The position numbers were made by a program, and so were the translations under genes. From Thecamonas trahens ATCC 50062 (taxonomy: Eukaryota > Apusozoa > Apusomonadida > Apusomonadidae), in NCBI RefSeq assembly GCF_000142905.1, contig NW_013657653.1, positions 1 through 64,000 of the forward strand: DNA of 64,000 bases, read 5' to 3'. Position 1 is the stretch's first letter. Every line of letters starts with the position of its first letter. Positions 1 to 11,312 of this stretch are shown here, piece by piece. A model generated the notes under the pieces. That model did not search any database. It was not told the DNA's origin and saw nothing but the letters and a program-made list of their open reading frames with translations.

Positions 1-220
1 TAACCCTAATCTCTCTAACCCTAACCCTAACCCTAACCCTAACCCTAACCCTAACCCTAACCCTAACCCTAACCCTAACCCTAACCCTAACCCTAACCCT
101 AACCCTAACCCTAACCCTAACCCTAACCCTAACCCTAACCCTAACCCTAACCCTAACCCTAACCCTAACCCTAACCCTAACCCTAACCCTAACCCTAACC
201 CTAACCCTAACCCTAACCCT
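1..220. repeat. Telomeric repeat array (CCCTAA)n
   Basis: Almost perfect tandem CCCTAA hexamers run from the first base to about position 220. One imperfect stretch lies in the first 20 bases, where the hexamer reads CTAATCTCT. The C-rich strand reads 5' to 3' from the left edge, as expected for the left end of a linear chromosome with a TTAGGG telomere. Degenerate copies (CTAACCCTAGC, TCAACCCTAGCC) continue to about position 293. Confidence 0.97.
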
Positions 221-2094
221 TAAACGAGTGCGAGGCATTATGCCTGGGGTTTATGCCTCCTAACCCTAGCTGATGCCTCGTCAACCCTAGCCCCACTCCA
301 TTTCTCCCCGCCGTCCACTACCCACTCCACTTGCCACTCACTGCCCCCTTGCCACCCCTACCCATCCCATCCATGACCCATATCCACAGTCCCACTCACC
401 CCACCATACTCATTCTTCACCGCACCATGCGCATGGCTGTGCATGGGCATGAACTGAGTCTTTGATTCTGATTCACAATCTCCATCCCCCATTGACACTT
501 GCCCGTGTCACTCGTTCGACCGAGTCGCATGTGCGGGTTGGTGGGTGACATGAATGTCATTCAACATTTTCATGATTCGCCACTCGTCACTCGCTCGATT
601 GTTTGACATTCAATTGATTGTTGTTGATCATTGTTAATTGATGATTCGATTCTTTCTTATTTTTTTGTTGTTGGCTATCCATGTTCTTTGTTCTTTGCCG
701 TTCATGTTTGCACATGCTTTGTTGTTGCTATTGTCGGCCTTCATGTTCTGCTTTGTTGCTCTTGCCTTTGATGGTTGACTACAATCGACATGCATTCCCA
801 TTCATCATTCCTTTCGCTCTTGTTGTTGCTTTGTTTTATTTTTCGTCATGCTTCATTTGTTCTTGACTCCCCTGTTTTCGTCGACCTTGACTTCCACTTC
901 CACCATCGGGCCTTGCTCACTACACCATCGATTCTCAACTTTGTTGTCGTTGGCCATGGTCAATAGTTTTGCATGCAATGTATTTTGTTTTGACCCTGTT
1001 GTGTCGTGGTCATGGCTGATCTGCAGATCTGATCGATCAACCGCGGTCTGCCTCATCGACCTGAACGTCACCCGAGTTCATCCCATTGCCTGCTAGCTTT
1101 GTCCAGTCCCTGTTGGCTTACTCATACGTGTGCTGTGCAAGCCATGTATGATCTTTGGTTGTTGTTGTGGACGTCATTGCCTCGTTTGATGCTGGTTCCG
1201 GCTTTTCTTCAATGAATTCAACGTTCAACTCAATTAACGTCCGCCGCTTTCCCTCTGCCGGCCAAGTACCCGCCGCCCCTATCGCCCACACCCCACACAC
1301 ACCCATTAGCCGCATCATACTCACCTTCATCAATGCTCAAGCCCAATCGCCATACCTACTACCATTTCGCCCGTCACGACCCCACGTCACGACCCCCCTC
1401 ATCCCCCCCTACCATACTCATTACCACCCATCACCCACAAACAACCACCCCCACCCCCTCCCCCACCACCATCACTATCATCCCAGCCACAGCCCCCACC
1501 CTCATTCCGTGGCCATCGCGACCACCATCCCATCGCGCACTCGGCTTCCTCTTCCTCCTCCTCCTCCTCCTCTCCTCGCTCCAACTCACCCACATCCCCA
1601 TCCCGACCCCGACACCGGCATCCCTCAACCATCACAAGTCATACTGCCCAATCTCCAACCAACAGCAATCTCGAGCCATCCAGCCTCGACACAGCCCCCT
1701 CAGCTGCCCCTTCTTCGCCGACCACCAGCCGCCAGCCGCCGCCCGCTCGCCCGATCAGCCCATCTTCATCACCACCTAGCTCCTTCCTACTACCAGCTAC
1801 GCTACCCACAACTTCACCCAATGTCATCACACACCTCACACTATCACCAGTATCAATATCGCTGTCATCGACACCCATCGACCTCGGCTCATTTCCGCGT
1901 TGACTTGTTTAACCTAGGTGGTTGAGCACGCTCTCGACCGCTCGACCCCGGACACGCCCCCCATCACACTCATTGCAAGATATACCCAATCGTATTTCAC
2001 CACTACCCTTCTACATATCCACACTACCCCCTTGACGCCGCCCTTGCCGGTCCACTCGCCCATGCCGCATCACGCTGTCTGCAGCCGGCCGCCT
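221..2094. other. Subtelomeric low-complexity region
   Basis: No gene is supported here. Degenerate telomere-like motifs occur up to about 293. From 550 to 970 the DNA is T-rich with TTGTTG runs. From about 1280 to 1860 the plus strand is strongly C/A-rich with long CCACC, CACACC and CCTCCTCC runs. An open frame on the plus strand at 1155-1925 is only this composition translated as His, Pro and Ser. No large repeat family or transposon was recognised. Confidence 0.7.
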
Positions 2095-3705
2095 TCATTG
2101 CAATGCACTGCCAAACGCAGGCTGCTCAAAGCACCGCGTCAGCGCTTCCTGGCTCTCGCTATCCTGAAGCATGTGCGCCGTCGCCAGCCAACCTGTCGTG
2201 TACGAATGAAGTTCGCGGAGCGAGCTTTGGAGCGACCACAATCGATGGTGGCTTGGCCGCTTGACATTGTCGAGGAGGTGCAATACAGAGAGGAGGAATC
2301 CGTCGTGCCGATGGTTGGTGAGAAATCCACTGAGCACGCTCAGAGTCTCGCCCACGGTAGCCAGGAGCGCATACAGTTGCGCGTCGCACACCGAGTACTG
2401 TGAGAGCGTGTGCCGCGAGCCGGAGTGGATGCTGGCGTGTGCCAGCTCTTGTACGCACTCAAACACGAGATCCATGCTTGCGTCCACTGCGATCTCGATC
2501 ATCGACTGCGAGACGAGGTCAAAATCGATGCTATCCTCGCCCCATTCGTCTTTCAGTGCCCCGCCATGGCCAGCGAATAGCTCGGCGAGACCGTCCCGGA
2601 TCGAGGTGTGAAGGAGGCTGGCAAGCTCGCGTCGGAACCCGCAGAGAATCCGCGCCTCCGTACTATCGCTCTCGTCGACCGCAAAGCTCGCCATCGATGC
2701 CAGCCGAGACGACTGTCGTGGTATCGGTCCTGTGACTGGACTCTGTCTTGTCTGAGCAAACGACACCCGCCCGACTCTGAGCTTAGGCGGCAGCTTCACG
2801 CTCAGTGCATGGTGACTCGACGAGGCCGACTCGTCGTCCGAGTCATCGCTGGACCAGCTCCTGCCCGCGGCCACCTGCAGCCGCACCGCACTCTCCTGTC
2901 GCCGCATCAGTGTGGCGTTGGCCCTGGCTGTGGGCGATGCCGGCTCTGGACCTGGCGACTCGCTCCGACGCGCACACTCTAGAAAATGAGCGTGTTCGTC
3001 CGCATCGCTCGCTGCCGCAAAGACCGACGACGTCGGCAGGATGTCTGGGCGGATGATGGCCGGAATGACCGGCGCCAGTTTGCCGACGTACCTCCGCACT
3101 CGCCCTGGCCGCCCTGGTTTGCGCATCACAGCACTCCGCCGGATCCCCGACGGCATCCGCTCGAGCCCGCGCCCGGTCGCATGCGCTGCCCGCCGCCCGG
3201 TCGACTGCGGGACCACGCCGCGCTGCCGTGTCCGCACCCCAAGCTGGACCGGTGTCGCCGGCCGCTGCCGTAGCCTTCCACGCGTCAGCTCCAGCTCGCG
3301 CTCCAACGCCCGACGCAACCCAAACTTGGAGTTGATCAGTACATTGACGTTGGGATGCAGCGCCGGTGACGTGACGAGCGGTGCGCTCCGCGGAAGTCGT
3401 GCCTTGATCGGCGACGCCTTGGCCACCTCCATAGCCACATAGTTGACCGACTTGCGCTCGTTGGCACGCTTGCGCAATCGTGCATGCCCTTGGTGCCTCG
3501 TATCCGGTCCAGATGGGATGCTCACCGCGGCGACTGTGCTCTCATTGCCTTCCCTGCTTGCGTTGCAACTTTGCTCCCTGCCACGTGCCGGCACCACCAC
3601 CAACTCCCGAGCCGCCCGCGGTCTCACGCGCCGCCTCCGCCGCTTGTCCACCACCACCTGTAACCCTACCCATTTGTCCACACCTCCATCTCCTTCTTCG
3701 CTCAT
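2095..3705 (-). CDS. Hypothetical protein, first gene inside the telomere
   Basis: A single-exon frame of 536 residues. The start at 3705 is the first ATG after a GTG-initiated extension and gives an N-terminus MSEEGDGG. The first ~330 residues are rich in Arg, Ser and Pro and look disordered, with several basic clusters. The last ~190 residues (about 2095-2670) are different: they are rich in Leu, Ala, His and acidic residues and look like a helical domain. I recognise no family. The ordered C-terminal part, with codon use like the neighbouring genes, supports a real protein. It is the first of three genes transcribed toward the telomere, and its stop lies about 1.9 kb from the telomeric array. 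Confidence 0.6.
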   Translation of the reverse strand: MSEEGDGGVDKWVGLQVVVDKRRRRRVRPRAARELVVVPARGREQSCNASREGNESTVAAVSIPSGPDTRHQGHARLRKRANERKSVNYVAMEVAKASPIKARLPRSAPLVTSPALHPNVNVLINSKFGLRRALERELELTRGRLRQRPATPVQLGVRTRQRGVVPQSTGRRAAHATGRGLERMPSGIRRSAVMRKPGRPGRVRRYVGKLAPVIPAIIRPDILPTSSVFAAASDADEHAHFLECARRSESPGPEPASPTARANATLMRRQESAVRLQVAAGRSWSSDDSDDESASSSHHALSVKLPPKLRVGRVSFAQTRQSPVTGPIPRQSSRLASMASFAVDESDSTEARILCGFRRELASLLHTSIRDGLAELFAGHGGALKDEWGEDSIDFDLVSQSMIEIAVDASMDLVFECVQELAHASIHSGSRHTLSQYSVCDAQLYALLATVGETLSVLSGFLTNHRHDGFLLSVLHLLDNVKRPSHHRLWSLQSSLRELHSYTTGWLATAHMLQDSESQEALTRCFEQPAFGSALQ

Positions 3706-3827
3706 GTCCTTCACGCGGCGGTCCCTGGTCACGGGCCACTGTTCCGTTGCCTACCACCGCGTTGAGACGAGTTGCCAGTTTGCCATTGACCCGCAGCTTG
3801 GTTCACTCGCCTGCCAATTTATCGTTG

Positions 3828-5863
3828 CTACAATTGTGCCTCCACAAGCACACGGTATCGCGCCAAGAGGTCAGCCGAGATCGCAGAGACAGGCTCGGGC
3901 CGTGGCACTGGGTCATGTCGGGTACTGCCGGTGTACACCGTGTCCGGCTGGAGATGCAGGATGCGCTGGACTCGCGACGACGGCTGCGCAAACGCATTAA
4001 GGCCAAAAATCCGCGGCGGGCCGAGGATCGAGCTGCCGAGCACGAGTCCGCCACGCCCGCTGCGCCCGCTCACGCTGCTGCCGTCGCCGCGCCCGCCTTC
4101 GCTGCGTCCGCCACTGGCGATTCGCTCCGGGGCGGCAATGTTGTGGGGATCAAACTTGGCAAAGAGCGACTCGCTCGTGCCAGCAGAACTCGCCTGCGGC
4201 AAGTGATGCCGCGGCGAGGCGAGACTCGACTCGAGCGCCGCCTCGGGCTTGGCAACCTGCGGCGAGGCAAGCAGCCCGTTCGCCACCCGCTCCGACTTGA
4301 GCGCTGCGAGCGAAATTGCTGCCGCGCCGTTCGGGCCAGCCATCTCCGAATGGGTGGCCAAAGGCGAGAGCGCAGCTCGGCTACCGGCCCGCGGCGACGC
4401 CCGCGACGACTTGTACGCCTCCGACTGCGAACCGTACGTCTGCGAGATGGTTGGCCGCCCACGGGTCTCCGCCGCGTTGCGTGGCACCGCGAGTGCAAAG
4501 ACTTGCTTGCGATAGAGCGGGCACTTGTCGGCCTTTGGGAGGTTCTGGATGAGGAATGCGACCGTGTTGTTGGCAAAGCCAAAAAGGCTGGGCCCGAGAT
4601 CGACGACGCTGACAGCATGTTGTCTGTCTGGCCGAGTCGGATCTTGGTGTCGTTGACGCTCGCCAGAGCCTGCCGCCACACTCCGGTCGCCGAGTCGCCC
4701 TCAAACGCCTCATTGGCGCGGTCGGACGGGGTGAGCCGGAAAATTGGCTTGTGCCCGCCGTCGGCAATCTCGCAGTAGTATGGCACCCTCACCTCAGGGT
4801 CGACGATTGACGGGAACTTGCGGACCGACCGGAAGCCGACCGGCCAGATGTACTTTGTCGAGTGGAAGCCCGGCCGGTCGTGGACAATCTTCCCGAGCGC
4901 AATGACCACCGTATGCCCAATCTCCACCGGCATTACAGGCATGCCGTGCTCGTCATACTCTGGCTCGGCCTTGATGAACCGGACTTGCGTCCGAGGAAGC
5001 CCGGACGCCTCATACTCCTCGTGGCTCATCAGACGCGGCACGACCACGCCCTCGGGCGCTGCGTAGTTCATCCGCTTGGCTCGCTTTGGCGACCGGTCGT
5101 CGCCTTCGCCGTCGCCGCCCACCCCTCCGCTTCGCTTTGCCGACGACGCGCTAGCCTTCTTCGACGACCGCTTGCGCTTGCGCGGCACGCTCGTGTTGCC
5201 GGACCGCGATGCCGCCGCCGCCAGTGCGCGCTGCTTGCGGATGTCCTCCTCTGCCGACGCCCGAAGCTCGGCGTCCATTGGAATGTAGTTGGCGAGATCA
5301 CTGATACCCGGCAGCGACTCGATAAGCGCCCGGGTGATCGACGACGAGAAGCCGTAAAAGTGCGGTCCCGAGACGTTAAACGAGATCCCGCGCGCCTCGT
5401 TGACAATCTTCGAGAACGGCGTCCATGCTCCGGTCGCGTTGTCAGCATGCGTCGCCGACTCGGGATTGTCTGCTGGTGTGACTCGGAAAATGGGCGCTCT
5501 CCCGCCAGCATCAATAACCTCCGAGGTGTACGTCGTGTGCTCAGTCGGGTTCACCGCCGACCACCACGACCGCGACGACTTGTACCCGGCCGGGTACACG
5601 TACTTGCGCGAGTGGAACGCCAGCCGGTCCACCACAATAGACCCCAGCCGAAGCAGTGTTACTCCTGCTCCCACAGGCAGCGGCAGAATGCTCTCCGGCC
5701 CCGTGTTGCTCCCGCCGCCACTGCCGGCCTCGTCCGACCCGCTACCACCACCACCACCACCGCCACCGACACCGCTGTCGCCGCTGCCGCCGCCTTGCGA
5801 GCCCTGTACTTTCTCGCTCGCCACCTCCATGGCCTTAACCTGTCCACTCTCCCCTTGGCTCAT
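3828..5863 (-). CDS. Nuclear protein with two FYRN-FYRC modules (one-base frame break)
   Basis: FYRN/FYRC ('FY-rich') modules occur in chromatin proteins such as MLL/KMT2 histone methyltransferases and TBRG1. Two complete copies are visible. The first FYRN (about 5380-5650) contains FHSRKYVYPAGYKS, followed by a FYRC with GPHFYGFSSSITRALIESLP. A basic Lys/Ser-rich linker follows, then a second FYRN (about 4740-4920) with LGKIVHDRPGFHSTKY. The second FYRC runs to GVWRQALASVNDTKIRLG and resumes one frame over as GPSLFGFANNTV. One base is therefore missing between about 4600 and 4640. No GT-AG pair of suitable length restores the phase. The tail to 3828 is Ser/Ala-rich. The start at 5863 (MSQGESGQ) is preceded by a non-conserved extension. 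No catalytic domain is present, so a reader or scaffold role is likely. A nuclear location is inferred. Confidence 0.85.
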
Positions 5864-5991
5864 TGCGAAGCAGGCCAAACCGGAACAGAGAGCGAGGTGG
5901 TCAACGGTGTGGCCTCTCATCCTCTCACCCCTCATTCCCACCCTTTGCTCCTCACGCCGAGCCAATCAACGCCACACATGCGAAGCATTTA

Positions 5992-7479
5992 CTAGAACAG
6001 AATCGCCATCATCGACGTATGCCCGTCGGACCGGGCAATGGTCTCGGCAATCGGGATCTCGGCCCGGCACATCGGACACGTCTTGTTGTAGTGGAACCAC
6101 TCGGTGACGCACGACTCGCAGAACATGTGCTTGCACGGCAGAATGACCGCGTCCTCAAAGTCGTCCTGGCAGATCGGGCAAATGTCGCCGTGCTCCATAA
6201 TCTGCGCCTTGGTCGCCGGGACCGAGAACTGGTTGTGCGCCCGCCACAGTGCGAGCAGCGAGTCGAGGTACAGCGCCACGTGCTCTGTCAGTAGATACAG
6301 CTTGGACGCCACGTACTGGAGCGTGAGCAGCGCAGAGAGGACAACTCCGTAGTCCTGCGTCGTAAAGTACGTGTACCACAGTGGGATTGGGAGCACAGAC
6401 CGGTACAGGTTGAGCGTCAGCTCGATCATCGAGAGTATCTGCCCGCGCTCGCGCGTCGCGCCCCAGTTCGACCACCACATCACCACACCAGCCTTGAGTG
6501 CAATCGCCACAAACCGAACGCAGAAATCATTGAGCACCAGCGCCCACACAATCGCGTCGAGCGGAAGCGGCTCGGGCGGCGGAAGCAGCAGTAGCCGCTT
6601 GTCAAGGTCTGCTGACCGGAACAGCTTCTGCACCACCGCAACATGCACAACCATCGCCGCGAGAATGCCCGCGAGCACTCCCCGTGACCGCTCTGCCCGT
6701 CGCGCAACATGCACCTTGAGGTGCACGTTTGAAAAGTAAAACACAGTCCCCAGCCACAGGCTCACCGCAATGCCCACCAAGTGATGGAACATAAAAATCG
6801 TCAGAAGAATGAGCACAAACGGCACTCCAGACTCCACCAGCTGCCGGAACGATGGCAACTCGACCTGTGGCATTTCCTCACCGCCAAACGACCGCCCGGA
6901 CATCATCGAGAGCGACCGCGAGTGCCGTGCAGACCGCGGCGTGCCTGCCGACGACGCCATCGGCGCCGAGTCGTCTGCCCCGTCATCAATCCCATCACCA
7001 CCGCCACCGCCGCCGCCGCCGCCGCCAATCCTACTTCCTTCCACAAGCGGAAACGCCAGCGGCGGCAAGCCCGTAGGCGTCGCCTGCGGCGACAGCAGTG
7101 GCCGCGACATCGATGACCCGTCACCGCTCGAGATTGACCCGTGCCCGCCGCCGCCATCGCCGGCCCCGTCCGGCAAATGCAGATACTCTGCCCTGCCGCC
7201 GCCGCCGCTTCCGCCAACGCCACTCGCCCCTGTCCCTCCTGAAACCGGCGGATACGTGTAGCCGTCAAAGCTCGTCTGTGGCGGATGCGGACGCGGACGC
7301 TGGGATGGATCCAGAGCCGACCCATACGTGTCCAGCAGGCGATCCAGATACTGGGTCGACGACGTCCGGGTCATACGGATCGTGTTCACCACATCCTGCA
7401 TGTCCGAGATAAAGTTCGATGATGGCGAAGTCCGCATCCGACTCCGTCGCCCGCGCCACTCGCTGCCCAAGAACGACAT
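5992..7479 (-). CDS. RNFT1/RNFT2-like transmembrane RING E3 ligase
   Basis: A protein of 495 residues. The N-terminal half is Gly/Ser/Pro-rich and looks disordered. The C-terminal half has several hydrophobic segments (for example VPFVLILLTIFMFHHLVGIA and IVWALVLNDFCVRFVAIAL). A C-terminal C3HC4 RING follows: CPICQDDF, then CKHMFCESC, then CPMCRAEI, supplying all eight zinc ligands. This layout, a multi-pass membrane region then a RING near the C-terminus, is that of the RNFT1/RNFT2 family, whose members are ER-membrane ubiquitin ligases. I start at the ATG at 7479 (MSFLGSEW); the frame upstream opens only with GTG. Expected function is E2-dependent ubiquitylation at the ER membrane; substrates are unknown. 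Confidence 0.88.
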   Translation of the reverse strand: MSFLGSEWRGRRSRMRTSPSSNFISDMQDVVNTIRMTRTSSTQYLDRLLDTYGSALDPSQRPRPHPPQTSFDGYTYPPVSGGTGASGVGGSGGGGRAEYLHLPDGAGDGGGGHGSISSGDGSSMSRPLLSPQATPTGLPPLAFPLVEGSRIGGGGGGGGGGDGIDDGADDSAPMASSAGTPRSARHSRSLSMMSGRSFGGEEMPQVELPSFRQLVESGVPFVLILLTIFMFHHLVGIAVSLWLGTVFYFSNVHLKVHVARRAERSRGVLAGILAAMVVHVAVVQKLFRSADLDKRLLLLPPPEPLPLDAIVWALVLNDFCVRFVAIALKAGVVMWWSNWGATRERGQILSMIELTLNLYRSVLPIPLWYTYFTTQDYGVVLSALLTLQYVASKLYLLTEHVALYLDSLLALWRAHNQFSVPATKAQIMEHGDICPICQDDFEDAVILPCKHMFCESCVTEWFHYNKTCPMCRAEIPIAETIARSDGHTSMMAILF

Positions 7480-7972
7480 GGCTCCACCTTGCTCACGCCC
7501 ACCCACGCGCGCGCACCTTTGCCTTTCCCCCTGCCTTGGTCCTTGGTCCTTCCCTCGCTCACGGAACCACCACGCCAGCCACGACCAAGAAGGTACCCGC
7601 CGTACCTCGAATGACCTTCCCTTGGGTCACAGAGAGTGGTGGTGTCGGGAGCCTCGGCCTGGCCTCCACCTGGCCTCTGAGCGCCTGCTCCGCCGTCGAT
7701 CGAGCCATTCTCGCCCGTCTTCTTCGTCTCTTCTTCGTTCCGGGGCATAACACCGATACAGAAGACCATCACACACCGAAATCCTACCCAACAACCATCA
7801 TCTGCCTACCAGCTCAACTGATGCGTACCATGCCGTCAATCCGTCCATCCCCCACACCCACACCCCACACCCCCACACCCAACTCGTCTACCGCTTGGCA
7901 CTCGCTCCACACCCACCACTATCACCACCTCACCCTACCCCACACCCCCACACCCCCACACCCCACACCCAC
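7480..7972. promoter_or_regulatory. Divergent intergenic region with CCCACAC repeats
   Basis: This 493-base region separates the RNFT-like gene on the minus strand from the ankyrin-type gene on the plus strand. It probably holds both promoters. The last ~120 bases (about 7850-7972) are a C/A-only tract of CCCACA and CACCC units running into the ATG. No TATA box or known motif was recognised. Confidence 0.4.
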
Positions 7973-10806
7973 ATGGCCCACGACTTGCATGAAGTCGATG
8001 AGGAGACGTACATGGACTCGCTTGGCCACTTTCCGGACGAGCTCTTTGAAGACTATGTCGACATGGGCGGGTTGTATGACGACCCGTACTACGACGACTT
8101 CTGCGATAGTGCCCTGCTGCTGACCCATCCGGACTATATACTCGAACACGACAGCGAAGGCTATTTTACTGACTCGGATCTCGAGTACGAGTACGACGAC
8201 ATTGACTCGCTCATCGATGCTCATGAGCCGGCTCTCATCGATCACCTCGAGCTCAAGCACGCCACTGAAGCTGCTAGAGACGATGATGTCGTCAAGTTCC
8301 GCAATCATGTTGCAAACTACATCCGCTTGGTATGGAACACTGCCGAGTCAGGCGCTGAGCCCGCTGCTGTCACCGAGGATGACTTTGCTGCTGCTTTCGC
8401 CAATGATCATCGCCTGCGGTCGGCTCGCCTTGCCCATCAGGCCGTCATATCGAACTCGATGAATGTCATGACCTTTTTGCTTGGCTTCAGCGATGTCAAC
8501 GACCTGTGCCCGCTCTTTTTTCGCCACATCGATCGCGTGTCTGTCGACATGATCGACCTTGTCGTCTCTGCAGGCATCCGCTACAACCTCGATGGGCCGT
8601 ACGTCGCCGCCTCTGGGGCTCTCGCCGTCTCGTGGGATACCTTTGCTGTCGCCCACCGCGTTGTAACAGTTCTTGCCGAGCCGTCCATCACCTTTGCTAC
8701 GCTCCCGCCGTGGTTCATCCCCACCGTCCGCCACTACCTTGGGGTCCGCCTCAAATGGGACGACGGCACCGGCCGCCGCATCCCATTCAGGCCTCCGCCG
8801 CCTCTCTGCCGCTCGTGCAACTTTCAAGCCACCTCGTTCTCCAAACTCGCATACCACTGCATTTCCAGGCGCCATCTGCCGAGCGCTACAAACCTGGTTG
8901 AACTGGAGGCTGCTGAAGCTTCCCGGCCGACCGAGCCGTGCCCACAGCATGTACTCGCCGAGAGCCATGCTGCAGGAACAGCGATCAAGCTCGCTCCCAC
9001 CGCCGATGCTAGCGACATTTGGCATCCGGCGCACGAGCCGCATCTTACCCCTCCCGAGCTCGCTGCCGCTGCCGCCGAGCTTGCGGTGTCGATCCCGCTT
9101 CTGAAGTCACGGCCTGACCACCTCTCTGTCGCTGACGAAGGCATTGCCGGCACGTCGCAGGCTGGTGACGCCGACGAAGAGCTCGCGTTCATATCACAGG
9201 CCTGGGACGAAGCACTTCGCCTGCTCCGCATTTTTCTACGCGCTACATGCGTGTCTCCGCCCTCCACAAGGTCATCGAGCGTCAGATCACCGCGCCGGAC
9301 GCCACACCCGCTGCCGCGGCTGCAGGCTGGGTTCACATGCGGTATGTGGCCATCTCTGTGTGTAATGTCGACCTGCTTACGCATGCCCATGCCCAGGCGC
9401 CGCCAGCAGGGCTGACGAACCCGCCGCCGCCGCTGCTCTTGGTTGCGGTCAGGAGCCAGGCCTGGCCGGTCATCGAGTACCTTATTGAGACACTGCCACG
9501 TGACCAATTGTTGCGCAATTGGGGCGATAGCACCGAGAAGGCGGCATCGTTTGTGACTGCCCTCACTGGCGCCGTGGTTTCGCCAAGCAAGACAGCCATG
9601 CTCATCGAGTACCTGGGTGGCGAGCTCATCACATCGACGGTTGCAGTCGACACCGGTCTTGGCTCGCCGTTTGAGGCGCTGGTGTGCTCGCCGGCAATGC
9701 CCGAGGTTTTCAACCTCTACATCGACTACGTCGACTGCACCTCGTTCCAACTTCCTGCTGACGTTGTGCCCGACCTGTTCTCGTCTGCTGTCTTTGACGC
9801 CCTCATCGCCGCCGGCATGGTGGACTTGCGCGAGGATGACGCGGACCATGTTGTCATCAGCCTCTTCCGCGCTGACGAGACCAGCCTCGGCCTGCTCCAT
9901 GCAGTCCTCGCGTACCTTGCCAAGACGTGGAACTACATGCCGCCGGACAATATGCTGTACAAGGCCGTCTCGCTCGCGTCGCCGGCAACGGTCCTCGACA
10001 CGCTGGTCGCGTATGGCTGCGAGCCATGGAGCTCGGCCTTCCGCCCACTCATTGCCGTTGCCATTGCCAACGGCGACGTTTACACCTTTGAGTGGCTCAT
10101 CGACCGCTACAACGTCGACAGCCAGTTCTTTGTCAACTCTCCGCGCAACTGCCTCCTTCCCCATGTGATGCGTGATGACGGCCTCGCCCGGATCTTCCAT
10201 CACAACGACATCCGTTTCCTCGAGCGCCTGGCTACCAAGCCAGTCGGCGGCTATCCGAACTTGTTTGTTTGTGCATGCAGCGAACTCCCGGATCAGTCGC
10301 TCGACGCCGGGTTGAGCTCTCTCATCCACGACGCAGCCTGCAAATCTGCCAGTGACTGCCTCTACTTTCTCCTCTCGGGGGGCCTCGCGCCAATCACTCC
10401 GTTTGACGCCGCCGAGCATGCTCGCTCTGTGAGCAAGAGTCTCATGCCCCCTGGCACCTGCCACGACGCCACCTCTGACGCCATTGCCACCCTCGTTGCT
10501 GCCGCAGAGTTTGGCGGCACCATTCCGTCGCGCGCTGTCAGCACTCCGTCACTCCGCCTGCTAGCCAAGCCGTCCGACTTTGCTCGCCTCAGCACCCTCT
10601 ACTACGACCGACGCGCCGGCTGGTCGCCTGCCCGCCACCACTCGTTCCCCAAGTACGTTCGCGATGCCGTTTTTGCCATCCTGGTCATCACACAGACCTG
10701 GATCGACTGCCCAGATGGCACCCGCATCAAGAAGTACGCCGACCAGTGCTGGCTCTGCAATCTTCCCAACGAGCTTGTCTTCCTCATTTGTAAGTTCCTC
10801 TTCTAA
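7973..10806 (+). CDS. Large ankyrin-type repeat protein with C-terminal box (one-base frame break)
   Basis: The ATG at 7973 begins an acidic, Tyr/Asp-rich N-terminus. A long helical repeat region of degenerate ankyrin style follows. A CxxC...H motif occurs near 8812-8870 (CRSCNFQATSF then YHCISRRH), possibly a single zinc knuckle. The protein ends in LPNELVFLICKFLF, a pattern often seen at the end of ankyrin-repeat proteins of protists and resembling a SOCS or F-box-like helix. The reading frame changes at about 9228-9240, at ATTTTTC. Adding one T joins LLRIF to RYMRVSALHK in frame. The only possible intron is 35 bases, which is unrealistically short. About 944 residues when joined. Function unknown; a protein-interaction or ubiquitin-adaptor role is a guess. 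Confidence 0.72.
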
Positions 10807-11005
10807 CGTCACCACACAAGCCAATACACTACCGTCGCGGGAGCCACCGCATCCACACTTTACCGACAGTCTGCATCGCCGCCTGGCCCATGCCATCAGC
10901 CGCAAATCAGCCACGCCAGCTGCCATCACCCATCACCCGACCGACGCCACCACCTTGGCCCCCCGCACTTTGAGCCAATCACGAGTACACTCAACCCCAC
11001 CAGCC

Positions 11006-11277
11006 ATGGGCAAGACCAGTGGACCAACGTCCAAGGTTGCCGCCAAGCGGGCACGGCGTGCAGCAGCGGCAGCAGCAGCCAAGAAAGCATCCACAGCCTT
11101 TGAGACCCGCTCGGTCAAGACCAAGTTTGACGTCGTCGGCCAGCGTAGGGTCCCGGGCGCCACCACCCAGAACATCGCCATCTCGCGGACCCGTGGTCTG
11201 GAGAAGGTACATTACCCGCCACCCCCACTCCCCCATCCCATCTTCCCCTCCTCCATACCCCCTTCGCCCCTCCTATC

Positions 11278-11312
<35 letters not shown>

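Noticed and set aside
1155-1925. 256-residue plus-strand frame in the subtelomere
   Set aside because: Its product is almost entirely His, Pro, Ser and Thr from C/A-rich low-complexity DNA, and the complementary strand shows equally long frames.
3480-4778. 432-residue plus-strand frame across two minus-strand genes
   Set aside because: It crosses an intergenic boundary and runs antisense to the FYR gene; composition is Arg/Ala/Pro-rich without motifs.
9247-9281. Possible 35-base GT-AG intron in the ankyrin-type gene
   Set aside because: It would restore the frame, but all other introns here are 86 bases or longer, and adding one T at the nearby ATTTTTC also restores it, as in several other genes.
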